Shown: in pieces, positions 16,301 through 25,356 of the stretch
Layout of the letters: each line of letters starts with the position of its first letter
Position numbering within the stretch: the stretch's first letter is position 1
NCBI RefSeq assembly: GCF_003226325.1
Contig: NZ_PDOD01000003.1
Location: 186,001-250,000 of the forward strand
Direction of reading: 5' to 3'
Length of the DNA stretch: 64,000 nucleotides
DNA from: Salipaludibacillus keqinensis
Lineage (GTDB): Bacteria; Bacillota; Bacilli; Bacillales; Salisediminibacteriaceae
The notes under the pieces: generated by a model
The model's input: only the letters and a program-made list of their open reading frames with translations
What the model was told of the DNA's origin: nothing
The model's database searches: none
Position numbers and translations under genes: made by a program

Positions 16301-16344
16301 AAATACTGTTATTCAAGGTCACTTCATCTTGAATAACAGTATTT
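16301..16344. terminator. Bidirectional terminator between SQ operon and ABC importer
   Basis: Perfect 17-base inverted repeat AAATACTGTTATTCAAG / CTTGAATAACAGTATTT with a ten-base loop. A-rich and T-rich flanks on both sides suit termination of the exporter transcript and of the convergent importer operon. Confidence 0.85.
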
Positions 16345-16368
16345 AAAGTTTGAAGATAAACTATTAGA

Positions 16369-17178
16369 TTATCCTTTTACTGCACCGGCAGTCATCCCGG
16401 ATACAAAGTAGCGTTGCAGAAGGACATAAGCAATAATCATTGGAGCAGAAGCAATCATTACGCCTGTAAATAACATCGGGTAATTCGTTGAGTACTGTCC
16501 TTGGAACTCTAAAAGAGCTAAAGGTAAAGTTTTATATGCATTATCAGTAATGAAAAGTAGTGGATACAATAAGTCATTCCAATGCATGACGAATAAAAAG
16601 ATAGCGGTTGCTGAGATCGAAGGCAATGATAAAGGAATGACAACCTTCGTGAATATTTTCCATTCTCCAGCACCATCAATTGTTGAGGCTTCAAATAGTT
16701 CTTTCGGTAGTGTCTTCATAAACCCAGTTAAAATAAATACAGCGACCGGCATTGTTACAGAAATATTAACTAGGATTAACCCCAATAAACTATTGGTAAG
16801 TCCCAATTGAAGAACAAGGTTATAAAGGGGGACCATGTTAACTTGAGCTGGCACCATCATTCCTAACGTAAATAAAACAAACAGCACAACACTAATCCAA
16901 TTTGACAATCTGGTTAAAGCGAAGGCAACCATGCATGAAAGCAGTAAAGTCAGTGAAACGGAAAAGATTGTTACAATCACACTGTTAACAAAGTACCCTG
17001 CCATTGTTTGAGTCTGAAAAATGTTAATATAATTGTCAATATTCAACCCTTCCGATGGTAACCCCAAAGGATTCTCGAATGTTTCCCTCATCGTTTTCAT
17101 TGAAGTTAGAACAACCATAATTAACGGAACAATAATGAGCAGGGCGAATATGAGTATTGAGAATCTTCTTGTAAACAT
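16369..17178 (-). CDS. Carbohydrate ABC transporter permease (MalG type)
   Basis: Inner permease subunit of a CUT1 sugar importer, 269 aa and about six helices. The EAA loop is LPKELFEASTIDGAGEWKIFTKVVIPLSLP near residues 155-185, and the C-terminus ends in the family's GMTAGAVKG. It is the last gene of a three-gene operon (binding protein, MalF-type, MalG-type) with 12 bases between the two permease genes. No ATPase gene is present, so a shared MsmX/UgpC-type ATPase elsewhere in the chromosome probably serves it. Its convergent position beside the SQ operon suggests uptake of SQ-glycosides. Confidence 0.9.
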   Translation of the reverse strand: MFTRRFSILIFALLIIVPLIMVVLTSMKTMRETFENPLGLPSEGLNIDNYINIFQTQTMAGYFVNSVIVTIFSVSLTLLLSCMVAFALTRLSNWISVVLFVLFTLGMMVPAQVNMVPLYNLVLQLGLTNSLLGLILVNISVTMPVAVFILTGFMKTLPKELFEASTIDGAGEWKIFTKVVIPLSLPSISATAIFLFVMHWNDLLYPLLFITDNAYKTLPLALLEFQGQYSTNYPMLFTGVMIASAPMIIAYVLLQRYFVSGMTAGAVKG

Positions 17179-17190
17179 TCTGATTCCTCC

Positions 17191-18066
17191 CTAATAGGAA
17201 ACTTTATTCGAGCGTAATACTTTAAACTGCAAATACGTAATCAATGCAATGACGACCATAAAGATAACCGAGATAGCTGATGCATAGCCGAAATTGTAGT
17301 TTCTGAACGCCACTTCATAAATATAGGTAGCGATGATTTCAGTAGAATGGTTCGGTCCACCTCTTGTGGTGGCAAAGACTAAATCGAAAGCTTTAAACGA
17401 TTGAATGGTTGTATAAGCAACGACGATTGTCGCAGATGGTGCAAGAAGAGGCCACGTAACCTTTTTAAATATTTGAAATTTCGTTGCTCCTTCGATTTTG
17501 GCCACTTCATATAAGTCCTTTGGAATGGCATGAAGTCCAGCGACAAAGATGATGAGCATTTGACCTGTATGAAACCAGACTTGAGCAAATGCTAAAGAGT
17601 AAATAGCAATATTTTGATTACCTAACCAGTTTTGCCTGAATCCGTCTAAGCCGATCTGACCTAGTAATGTGTTAAATAAGCCCATAGATGGGTCGTAAAT
17701 GAAAGACCAGATAAATGCTACTGAAACGGATGATAGAACAGTAGGGAAGAAAAATAAGGCCCTTAAGAAAACATTAAACTTTGTATTTTTTACAAGGAAA
17801 ATGGCAAAAATCAGAGAAAAAAGAGTCTGGAATATAACAACGAATAGCATAAATTTAAGGTTATTGCCTATCGATTGAGCGAAAATACTATCGTTAGTTG
17901 CTGCTCTTATATAGTTGTCGACTCCGATAAATTGAAATTCAGCTGAAATTCCATCCCAATTCGTGAAAGAGTAGAAGAAGGCGCTAATTGTAGGGTACAG
18001 GAAAAAAATACTATAGAGAATGAGCCCGGGAATAACAAATAAGTAAATACTCTTGGACGTTTTCAT
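17191..18066 (-). CDS. Carbohydrate ABC transporter permease (MalF type)
   Basis: Partner permease of the same importer, 291 aa, with about six helices and an EAA loop at IPKDLYEVAKIEGATKFQIFKKVTWPLLAP near residues 185-215. The N-terminal helix (SIYLFVIPGLILYSIFFLYP) is typical of MalF/UgpA-type subunits without the extra MalF periplasmic domain. It lies 121 bases downstream of the binding-protein gene, a gap that could hold an mRNA processing or attenuation element, although I see no strong hairpin there. Confidence 0.9.
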   Translation of the reverse strand: MKTSKSIYLFVIPGLILYSIFFLYPTISAFFYSFTNWDGISAEFQFIGVDNYIRAATNDSIFAQSIGNNLKFMLFVVIFQTLFSLIFAIFLVKNTKFNVFLRALFFFPTVLSSVSVAFIWSFIYDPSMGLFNTLLGQIGLDGFRQNWLGNQNIAIYSLAFAQVWFHTGQMLIIFVAGLHAIPKDLYEVAKIEGATKFQIFKKVTWPLLAPSATIVVAYTTIQSFKAFDLVFATTRGGPNHSTEIIATYIYEVAFRNYNFGYASAISVIFMVVIALITYLQFKVLRSNKVSY

Positions 18067-18187
18067 TGTTAGATCATCCCTTTATGTTGAATTTCTTAAG
18101 ACTTTCTTTCGTTATGTAAAAGGATTTAGAGAGGGGAGCGTTCGATAGCTCCCATTCTCCAAAAAAGAAATTTAAAGAGTAAACATA

Positions 18188-19456
18188 CTAGTCAATATTT
18201 TCCTCTACTACTTGTTGTGAGGTTTCAGCGGCTTCCATTGGGTCATCACCGCCCAAAACCCTTTCAATTGAACTTAATACAGCATTCTCAACTGAAGAGT
18301 TTGTTATAAAGAATCTAGGTTGGAAACGAGTTTCTTTATCTGTAAGCCAATAAGCAGTATTTTGTAACGCATCTGAAGTATAGTCTACATCCTCAATCGT
18401 TAAGTGCTGACCAGTTTCATTAGCGTATTTGGAGGCTATGTCATCACGACTTAGAAATTCAATGAATTGTTTCGCCTCTTCTTGTTTTTCAGAGTTTGCA
18501 TTGACTCCTAGCATAAATGTCGCGGTGTGGATTCCCTCATAGATAGCTTCATCTTCTTCAACGGTAATTGGAGCAAGGAAATCCAGTTCTAAGTCTTCAT
18601 TTTGCTCTAGTAGTGACGCCATATGGTAGGAACCAGTTGCTAGCATTGCTGCTTCTCCTTGAGCTACTTGAGAGATAGCTGCATCTTGCTGAGTACCTAA
18701 GGAATCTTCACTAATATAGCCGTGATCAAGGAGCTCATGAAAGTTTTCTAATGTGCTTACCCACCATTCATTGGTTAGGGACTCTTCACCATTTTCCAAT
18801 TTCTCAAATATATCTTCATCGGGGGCATTATTCATCATCATGCTGTTCATGAACTGGTTTGGCCCAATATCTGCCCCAGGAAAAGCTATTGGTGTTATAT
18901 CATTTTCTAGAAGAGTGTCAGCCATTTCTTTAAACTCACTCCAACTATTGGGAGGTTCTAAACCTAGGTCTTCAAACATTCCTACGTTATAAACGGGCAT
19001 ATTAAATACCATTTGATACGGTAAAGCTAGCTGTTGACCATCCTTCTGACCAATTTCAATGGCTTCTGCATTAAAGTTATCAACAAACGATTCACCCGTT
19101 AAATCTTCAAAGAAACCAGCATTTTGAATAACTTCGAACTGCGATCCGGGGAAAGAAGTAAAGACATCACCAACTGAGCCATCTCTTAACATCTGTTGAG
19201 CATTGGATTGGTATTGTTCCGATGGATAAATATTCATTTCTACAGTAATATTAGGGTTTTCTTCTTCGAATTCTTCAATAATTTCATTGAATACCTCAGC
19301 GTCTTCACCGCGCCAATGAATAAAACTAATTTGAGTCTGATCTTCGTTATCGCCATTGCTAGAAGAACCGCCACTTTCTTGATTTCCTGCGCAAGCTGTA
19401 AGTAATAACACAACACCAGTTAATAAACCGAGGCTAGATCCTACATTAAACTTCAT
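18188..19456 (-). CDS. Sugar ABC transporter substrate-binding lipoprotein
   Basis: Family 1 solute-binding protein, 422 aa. The signal peptide ends in lipobox LTAC with the lipid-bearing Cys at residue 22, followed by a Ser/Gly/Asn linker and the mature domain (SFIHWRGEDAEVFNEIIEEFEEENPNITVEM). The mature protein is strongly acidic, fitting a halophile. It should bind a sugar or glycoside outside the cell for the two permeases that follow. The ATG is preceded by AAGGGGGAAA. The operon is led by a sigma-A promoter overlapping a cre site. Sulfoquinovosyl glycerol or SQ is the suspected ligand because the SQ enzymes here are cytoplasmic; nothing in the sequence alone proves this. Confidence 0.9.
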   Translation of the reverse strand: MKFNVGSSLGLLTGVVLLLTACAGNQESGGSSSNGDNEDQTQISFIHWRGEDAEVFNEIIEEFEEENPNITVEMNIYPSEQYQSNAQQMLRDGSVGDVFTSFPGSQFEVIQNAGFFEDLTGESFVDNFNAEAIEIGQKDGQQLALPYQMVFNMPVYNVGMFEDLGLEPPNSWSEFKEMADTLLENDITPIAFPGADIGPNQFMNSMMMNNAPDEDIFEKLENGEESLTNEWWVSTLENFHELLDHGYISEDSLGTQQDAAISQVAQGEAAMLATGSYHMASLLEQNEDLELDFLAPITVEEDEAIYEGIHTATFMLGVNANSEKQEEAKQFIEFLSRDDIASKYANETGQHLTIEDVDYTSDALQNTAYWLTDKETRFQPRFFITNSSVENAVLSSIERVLGGDDPMEAAETSQQVVEENID

Positions 19457-19550
19457 GATTTTTCCCCCTTAAAGATTATGATAAATTTTTAAAGATAGGT
19501 ACCTTTAGGTTCAAAAAAAATAAACCGCCAAGTTTTATCTTCTTTTAGTA

Positions 19551-19578
19551 TTATTACACGTTATAAAAGCGCTTTCAA
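19551..19578 (-). promoter_or_regulatory. Promoter and cre site of the sugar ABC operon
   Basis: On the minus strand TTGAAA (19573-19578) and TAATAA (19551-19556) are 16 bases apart. The sequence TGAAAGCGCTTTTA (19564-19577) is a strong cre match that overlaps the -35 box, so CcpA should repress the importer in the presence of preferred sugars. The SQ operon promoter has a weaker cre in the same relative place. Confidence 0.75.
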
Positions 19579-19599
19579 GTCTTTTTTTAGAATTGTTAG

Positions 19600-19890
19600 A
19601 AAATTAGGACTAGAGGGATGGTATGGCCGAGATAAATTTTTTTAGAAGAATGTTCGATGCGTAGTTCTTAAAATCACTGTTATTTGCTCTGAAAGTAGTC
19701 TCTGTTTACCGCAAGTATATTTCATTTAAGTTTAGAATAATTATTTTATTAATAATCGCGATTTTAAAGGAAGTAGGTATGTAGGATAGCCTTGTGATTC
19801 TACTAAAATATTGAACGGAGTTATTATGGCATTCGCTAGCTTAAAAGGGCGTGATAACGTATTTTCATATTTCTTCTCCCTTAAGTATCC
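19600..19890. other. Intergenic stretch without recognisable content
   Basis: AT-rich spacer between the ABC promoter and the terminator of the CotH-like gene. I see no gene, repeat or clear signal in it. Confidence 0.6.
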
Positions 19891-19922
19891 AAAGCCCCAG
19901 ATCTTTAATAATCTGGGGCTTT
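19891..19922 (-). terminator. Terminator of the CotH-like gene
   Basis: Perfect 12-base inverted repeat AAAGCCCCAGAT / ATCTGGGGCTTT with an eight-base loop, 25 bases beyond the stop codon. Confidence 0.85.
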
Positions 19923-19947
19923 GATATGAAATGAAGTTTTTGTGAAC

Positions 19948-22410
19948 CTAATTAAATTGAGGTTCAAGGGTTATGTCATCCTCTAAAGTAATTTCAATCG
20001 TCTCGGAGTCAGAGTCGATCTCATCACCCCAACCTGTGAAGGTGTATCCTTCATTTGGCGTGACGGTTAGAGTTATTGGTATTCCTGTGAAATATTCCCC
20101 TGACCAGTTTTCTGGATCTGTGACGCCTGGGGTACCCTCACGTAAATCAATAGAATTGATCTGGATCCTTCCTTGGTCAGAGTCGAAATTTATTTCAACG
20201 TTCGCTGTCCCATCTACCTCAAAGTTTTCAGAAAGGTGTTGACGAACAATATTCGGACGGTTTACGGCGAATTCTCTCATTATTTCTACTTCCTCTTCCC
20301 AATCTGCGACGCTTTCTGGGATTCCCCATCGGTGAATATGTCGTTCAACTTCTGGTTCAATCATAGCTTCCATTTCATCTATGGTTTGAATGACTCGATC
20401 AGTATTAAATGTAGTATTTAAGTGGTCGGCCATTTCATTAATAAACTTATGTTTATAGTCCTCATTCTCCAGCAAGGATCTGAGTAAGACATTCGGCCAT
20501 TCCTCGTCCCGTCCTGGGTTCACAGAGGAGGTCGTCATCTCGATCGTATTATGATCATAGTCCTCATATCCTAGAGAACGATCCACGTCATAAAGGAACC
20601 AGCGCCACCTGCCATCCAATTCATCAGTGGTAACTGCCTCATTATTTAAATTTTCATATCGCCAAAAACTAATATTGTTATGAGGCCAATCAGAATTAGC
20701 GTTATAAATTTGCGTTGCATAGTATTGTGTATAATTCTCGATGTCCATGTTGTTCTGAACGTACTCATAGTGTTCCTCGTGCGAGAGATCGTTATCTTGA
20801 ACATAATCAATCAACTCAGCATAGTCCTCAACACCTGTCTCCAATCCGTCAGAAATCGTTCCCTCTCCATCTAGGATTGTAAAATGATCTCTGTCAGCAC
20901 CGTGATGAGTCTCAAGAAAGTGCTTGTCTAAGCGGTCACGGATATTGTGAATTCCCCAGAACTCCCCGTTCAAGAAAACAAGAGAAGGTTGAGCCGATTG
21001 GTGATCTAAGTCAAGGTGACCAATTAACCGCTGCATGGCAGCGTCACGGAACATCGTCATGCCCCAGTCATTTCCTGAATTTCTTAGCAAAATGCGGTTA
21101 AAGTCATCCATTTCTTTGTCTTCAAAAAACTGATAAGAAAATCGACTCTCACCATAATCACTTCTTGAATATAAACGGAGAGTCTTTTGAGCGAATCTTC
21201 TTGAAAAGCCTCCGTGAATTCTCACACCAGCATCTTGAGAAAAAGCTAGATTTCCATTTGATTCGTAGTATTCCACATGAATAGGACGTTCCCACTCACG
21301 TCCTCTTTGATAATAATTTCCAGTCCAATCCGAGTCTTCATGATGGATTCCTGGAACATAAATACCCATCTCATCATCGAAAAAATTCTCAGCGTCTGTT
21401 GATAATGAAAAGACAGGAAGAGATGACTGGATATTCACAAAATACGTTTGAGTCGTGACACTACTCACGTTATCATTTTCGTCTACAATTACGGCTCTTA
21501 CAACAGTCCCTTGATCTTGTGGCGTGCCCGGTTTATTCCAACCCCGACGATCATCAATGAAGTTCGTAGGAATCATTGAAAGAGTAGGTTCTTCATCATT
21601 GTTCTCATCAATGAATATTTTTCCCGAGTATTCATACGTTTGATCAGCGTTATCAACTGGATCCGGAACAGACCCATCCAACGTGTAAAAAATCGTGCCT
21701 TCTTCTTCTGGCGAAGTCAACTCCAATTCAACGTTTTCCTCATAAAAACCACCGGGGTGGGAAAAGACAGGAGCAAGGTCTTGATTTTCAGAGTACTCCT
21801 CAGGGTCAATATCTGTTTCATTAATCTCACCATAATAATCGATGACCGGAGAAAAATCTGTGATTGGATTTCCTTCTAAATAAAGGCGATCCCTTAAATT
21901 GTTCAGGTCTTGTAACGGCTCAAGATTGGTGATGTTGTTATAGCGTAGGTTCACATCAGCAAGTTCAGTAAGATTCTCCAATGAAGAAATATCTTGAATG
22001 GCATTCTCCCGGAGGTTTAATTCTTCTAAATTTGAGAGAGCGGCTAGCGCCTCTATGTTGTTCAACCTGTTCCCGCGTAGGTTTAAGTCTGTTAACGAAT
22101 CTAGTTCGGATAACGAAGAAATATCTTGAATCTGATTATCCCTTAAATCAAGAGATGTGAGGGATGTGAAATGTTCAATCCCATCAATATTGGTTATATT
22201 GGCATCACGGATTTGAAGGTGCTCGATTTGTGTCAGTTGATCGGGCCGAATTTCGCCAATCTCGTAATCAATCTCTGCCCGAATGGCTTCTTCAAAGGCC
22301 TCGTCTTGAATAATAGGTCCAGAGGCTACAACATATGAAAGCCCCCAGGCTATCATAAGGATAGAGAGTAAAATGATAGAAATGATGAACGGTCGTTTAT
22401 TTTTGAGCAT
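19948..22410 (-). CDS. CotH-kinase protein with leucine-rich repeats, surface exposed
   Basis: An 820-aa membrane-anchored extracellular protein. Order of parts: one N-terminal helix (residues about 8-30); internalin-like leucine-rich repeats (about 55-190, units such as LTSLDLRDNQIQDISSL); a chitobiase C-terminal-like beta domain (about 215-325, with GTIFYTLDGSVPD); a CotH kinase domain (about 335-700, with HGGFSRRFAQKTLRLYSRSDYG, LLRNSGNDW, FLNGEFWGIHNIRDRLD); and an InlB-type beta repeat at the end (GYTFTGWGDE). CotH proteins are atypical protein kinases, known in spore coats and on cell surfaces. It is divergent from a VTC-domain gene and a DUF4956 gene, a combination found together in several bacteria. 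The role is unproven; binding or modifying a surface polymer is plausible. Confidence 0.88.
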   Translation of the reverse strand: MLKNKRPFIISIILLSILMIAWGLSYVVASGPIIQDEAFEEAIRAEIDYEIGEIRPDQLTQIEHLQIRDANITNIDGIEHFTSLTSLDLRDNQIQDISSLSELDSLTDLNLRGNRLNNIEALAALSNLEELNLRENAIQDISSLENLTELADVNLRYNNITNLEPLQDLNNLRDRLYLEGNPITDFSPVIDYYGEINETDIDPEEYSENQDLAPVFSHPGGFYEENVELELTSPEEEGTIFYTLDGSVPDPVDNADQTYEYSGKIFIDENNDEEPTLSMIPTNFIDDRRGWNKPGTPQDQGTVVRAVIVDENDNVSSVTTQTYFVNIQSSLPVFSLSTDAENFFDDEMGIYVPGIHHEDSDWTGNYYQRGREWERPIHVEYYESNGNLAFSQDAGVRIHGGFSRRFAQKTLRLYSRSDYGESRFSYQFFEDKEMDDFNRILLRNSGNDWGMTMFRDAAMQRLIGHLDLDHQSAQPSLVFLNGEFWGIHNIRDRLDKHFLETHHGADRDHFTILDGEGTISDGLETGVEDYAELIDYVQDNDLSHEEHYEYVQNNMDIENYTQYYATQIYNANSDWPHNNISFWRYENLNNEAVTTDELDGRWRWFLYDVDRSLGYEDYDHNTIEMTTSSVNPGRDEEWPNVLLRSLLENEDYKHKFINEMADHLNTTFNTDRVIQTIDEMEAMIEPEVERHIHRWGIPESVADWEEEVEIMREFAVNRPNIVRQHLSENFEVDGTANVEINFDSDQGRIQINSIDLREGTPGVTDPENWSGEYFTGIPITLTVTPNEGYTFTGWGDEIDSDSETIEITLEDDITLEPQFN

Positions 22411-22638
22411 GTGTCCCTCCGTAAAAAAGAATATTCATATTTATAAAAGGACATTACATTTTCTGATTTTATCCTTTATAATGTACAGCGTTGATGTTTA
22501 ACCTTTACAATAGTAACATAATCTTCATATTTTGTTATTATCATTTACATATTTGTAACATGATCGATCGTGCTGATTTTCATTTTTTTCCTATACCACA
22601 AATCAGTCATTGAGAATTGAATAGAGAAAGCTGGTGTC
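22411..22638. promoter_or_regulatory. Divergent promoter region of the CotH and VTC genes
   Basis: AT-rich 228-base gap between divergent genes that must hold both promoters. I cannot fix a convincing -35/-10 pair on either strand. Confidence 0.4.
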
Positions 22639-23379
22639 ATGATGGCAGGAGAAATATTTAGTCGATATGAGGTGAAATATCTCATTCCTTTTCAAATGTA
22701 TGAAGAGTTCGCCTATGAATTAAAGAAACGTATGACTCTTGATAAATATGGAGATAGCCAAGGAAAATATAATATTATTAGTCTCTATTTTGATTCATCA
22801 GATAAGAAGATTTATTATGAAACAAGGAACAAAGCTCCTTTTCGCCAAAAACTTCGATTGAGGATCTATAACAGTGCTACATTGGAAGATAGTGCTTTCT
22901 TTGAGGTTAAAAAGAAGTATAAAAAAAGAGTGAATAAACGTAGAACGAGCATCAACTTAGGTGGGGCCTATCAATATATTAACAATCAATTGAAAAAGGG
23001 TGACACAATAGACGTATCAAATGAGCAGATTTTCAGTGAGATTGACTATTTTCGAAAACTCTATCATTTAAGACCGGAGAATATTGTCAGTTACGACCGC
23101 CAGGCATTTGTGGGTGTTGATGACCCTGACTTGAGGGTTACTTTTGACTACAATCTTAAGTGTAGAAAGAATGATCTGAGAATAGAAAATGGCCCATATG
23201 GTAAACATTTCGTAGATCCGGATCTTGTGGTGATGGAAGTGAAGGTGGACCACAGTGTGCCATTATGGCTTGCGAGAATGCTAAGTGAATTTGGCTGTGA
23301 GAAAAAGAGTGTTTCAAAGTTTTGCACTAGTGCAGATTTATTGGATGAACAGCAAGAAAAAGACTACTTCGCCATGTGA
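22639..23379 (+). CDS. VTC-domain protein (polyphosphate-polymerase-like)
   Basis: A 246-aa soluble protein with the VTC domain, the tunnel fold that makes polyphosphate from ATP in yeast Vtc4. Basic patterns expected for the tunnel are present: RYEVKYLIP at residues 9-17, SLYFDSSD near 50, RQKLRLRIY near 74, FFEVKKKYKKRVNKRR near 92 and VMEVKVDHSVP near the end. No signal peptide. Start is one of two adjacent ATGs at 22639 and 22642, with a weak ribosome site. It precedes the DUF4956 gene by 25 bases, and the pair is a recurrent bacterial combination with CotH proteins. Polyphosphate synthesis is possible but unproven for this branch. Confidence 0.85.
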   Translation: MMAGEIFSRYEVKYLIPFQMYEEFAYELKKRMTLDKYGDSQGKYNIISLYFDSSDKKIYYETRNKAPFRQKLRLRIYNSATLEDSAFFEVKKKYKKRVNKRRTSINLGGAYQYINNQLKKGDTIDVSNEQIFSEIDYFRKLYHLRPENIVSYDRQAFVGVDDPDLRVTFDYNLKCRKNDLRIENGPYGKHFVDPDLVVMEVKVDHSVPLWLARMLSEFGCEKKSVSKFCTSADLLDEQQEKDYFAM

Positions 23380-23404
23380 TGGGTTTTAGGTATAAAGGAG
23401 CGAG

Positions 23405-24094
23405 ATGATGGATAGTATTTTAGACGTTGTTAGACATCAAGATCTTACAACAAGAGTAACATTAATAGATGGATTTTTAGCTGTATTTCTAAGTTTTGTT
23501 TTAGCTTTAATCATCACCCAAGTGTATAAACGAACGTATAAAGGAGCCAGGTATTCACAGTCTTTCGTCCATACTGTAATAATGATGTCGGTGGTCGTTT
23601 CGATTATTATGATCGTCATTGGTAATAATATTGCCGTGGCCTTTGGTCTAGTCGGGGCATTTTCAATTATCCGTTTCCGAAGTGCCATGAGTGATCCGAA
23701 AGATATTGCTTTTATTTTCTTCGGTATGGCATCAGGCATCGCCTGTGGACTTGGCTTTTACTTATTGGCAATCATTTTTACTTTGTCCTTATGTGTACTA
23801 GTTTACCTCTTATACGTATTTGATTACGGTAAAGCTGAAAGTGAAAATCGCTCCATGAGAATTACGATTCCTGAAAATTTACAGTTTGAAGGAGTGTTCG
23901 ATGATATCTTTGACGAGTACATGGAGCATCGCTCATTAACAAGAGTCCAAACAACGAACCTAGGTACGATGATTCAACTGGAGTATGATGTGGTGATGAA
24001 AAGCGGCGTCAAAGATAAAGACGTCATGGATGCCATCAGAGAAAGAAACTCCAATTTAAATATTTCCATTAATTACGCGACAGGAAGTTACTAA
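23405..24094 (+). CDS. DUF4956 membrane protein
   Basis: A 229-aa protein with about four N-terminal helices (residues about 20-150), including the conserved AFGLVGAFSIIRFRSAMSDPKDIAFIFFGMASGIACGLG segment, and a soluble C-terminal domain of about 75 residues. The IRFR motif between helices is the family's mark. The family has no firm function; association with VTC and CotH proteins suggests moving or polymerising something across the membrane. AAAGGAG precedes two adjacent ATGs at 23405 and 23408. Confidence 0.85.
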   Translation: MMDSILDVVRHQDLTTRVTLIDGFLAVFLSFVLALIITQVYKRTYKGARYSQSFVHTVIMMSVVVSIIMIVIGNNIAVAFGLVGAFSIIRFRSAMSDPKDIAFIFFGMASGIACGLGFYLLAIIFTLSLCVLVYLLYVFDYGKAESENRSMRITIPENLQFEGVFDDIFDEYMEHRSLTRVQTTNLGTMIQLEYDVVMKSGVKDKDVMDAIRERNSNLNISINYATGSY

Positions 24095-24111
24095 AGGTAA
24101 TGAAGATAATG

Positions 24112-24199
24112 CAACCGCAGGGACGGTTCTCGCGGTCACGCGAACCGGAGGAACCGTCCCCCCGGTCACCCCGGCCGCAAGAACCGTCCCCCCGGTCAA
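24112..24199. repeat. GGGACGG inverted elements, cluster of three
   Basis: Three units in a row: one forward (CCGCAGGGACGGTTCTCGCGG) and two reverse (GAACCGTCCCCCCGGTC twice). The cluster fills the gap between the convergent DUF4956 and FabG-like genes and ends one base before the latter's stop codon. Confidence 0.85.
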
Positions 24200-24200
24200 C

Positions 24201-24947
24201 TTAAATAACCGTCCCGCCATCGATATTTAATACCGTCCCTGTAATGTATTGCGCCTCATCAGAAGCGAGAAAGGCATAGCCATTGGCTATATCTTCTGGA
24301 TCCCCCAGTCGATTTAATACGGATTTACTCTTGATCATTTCTTTCACTTTTTCAGGTACTTTATCTACCATCGCAGTAGAAATATAGCCTGGAGCAATCG
24401 CATTCACGCGGATCCCGTGCTTACCCAATTCCTTGGCCCATGATTTCGTCATCATAATGACTCCACCTTTAGATGCAGAGTAATTCGTTTGACCGTAATT
24501 TCCGTAGAGGCCGACAATAGAAGACGCATTTAAAATCACACCACTTTTTTGTTCAATCATCACTTTTGCAGCAGCCTGGGAGACATTGAAGACTCCTTTA
24601 AGATTCACGTCAATCACACGATCCCACTGCTGTTCGGTCATTTTCACTAACGTTGCATCCTGTGTAATCCCCGCATTATTAATGACAATATCAATTCGCC
24701 CATAATAAGCCATCGAGGCCTTGATTAGTTGTTCTACTTGGTCACGATCGGTGACATCAGCTTCTAAGCCGAGGCATTCGCCACCTAGTTTTTTTATCAC
24801 GTCAGAAGTCTCGTCAACCTCGTTCTTTTTCAAGTCCACTAAAATAAGTTTTGCCCCTTCTGATGCAAATTTCATTGCAGTGGCTTCACCTATGCCACGA
24901 GAGGCCCCTGTGATCATTGCCACCTTCTCTTTTAATTTCATCGTCAT
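24201..24947 (-). CDS. FabG/PhaB-like short-chain reductase
   Basis: Classical SDR, 248 aa, probably a 3-oxoacyl-ACP or acetoacetyl-CoA reductase. Seen: NADP loop TGASRGIGEA near residues 14-23, NNAG near 90, catalytic Ser in NASSIVG and YSASKGG (Tyr and Lys about 155 and 159), and C-terminal ITGTVLNIDGG. It lies downstream of phaP on the same strand and is a paralogue of the PhaB encoded at 27.2 kb, so it may supply PHA monomers. Two starts are possible, ATG at 24947 or 24941, after AAGGAAGGGG. A cre-like TTAAGCGCTTACA lies about 70 bases upstream. Confidence 0.85.
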   Translation of the reverse strand: MTMKLKEKVAMITGASRGIGEATAMKFASEGAKLILVDLKKNEVDETSDVIKKLGGECLGLEADVTDRDQVEQLIKASMAYYGRIDIVINNAGITQDATLVKMTEQQWDRVIDVNLKGVFNVSQAAAKVMIEQKSGVILNASSIVGLYGNYGQTNYSASKGGVIMMTKSWAKELGKHGIRVNAIAPGYISTAMVDKVPEKVKEMIKSKSVLNRLGDPEDIANGYAFLASDEAQYITGTVLNIDGGTVI

Positions 24948-25015
24948 TTCCCCTTCCTTTTCGTGCTTTCTGGGTGTTCAGCTTTCCTGTTTTTACACAA
25001 AAATCCAGTGTTTTT

Positions 25016-25029
25016 GTTAAGCGCTTACA
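25016..25029 (-). promoter_or_regulatory. cre-like site upstream of the FabG-like gene
   Basis: The palindrome TTAAGCGCTTACAT resembles CcpA sites, with about two mismatches at its left end. No clear -10 box was assigned, so the call is tentative. Confidence 0.4.
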
Positions 25030-25242
25030 TCAGTGGCGAATGTATAGTGAGTGAACGTTTCAGTTAAAATATTTTCGGAGAAAGGAGGAGGTATTGGTTC
25101 AATGAGGAAGCAATGATTAATGGCTAATGTGAGGTGCATTGGTAGTCGGATTATCTGCCTATGAAACGCTAGGGCAGCAGGACTTGCATGATTCGTAAAA
25201 ACCATTAAAAAAACATAGTTTATCCTTGTTAATAAAACAAGA

Positions 25243-25347
25243 AAAGGGAGCGATAGCCCATTCATAGGAACAAGTAGGATTTATTCAGGTCATAGTTGAT
25301 CACCAGACGACAAATCCTCTTTTGTATGAATAGGCTTCGCTCCCTTT
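25243..25347. repeat. Large palindromic hairpin downstream of phaP
   Basis: AAAGGGAGCGATAGCCCATTCATA (25243-25266) pairs with the complement of 25325-25347 with two to three irregularities. Inside, AGGATTT (25277-25283) pairs with AAATCCT (25312-25318). The whole forms a long bulged stem that starts nine bases beyond the phaP stop. It may terminate phaP transcription or be a small mobile or regulatory element. No ORF is supported between 24.95 and 25.36 kb. Confidence 0.55.
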
Positions 25348-25356
25348 GGTAGCAAG

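Noticed and set aside
24112-24199. Cluster of GGGACGG units as a CRISPR array
   Set aside because: Units are in mixed orientation, spacing is irregular, there are no uniform spacers and no cas genes in the window.
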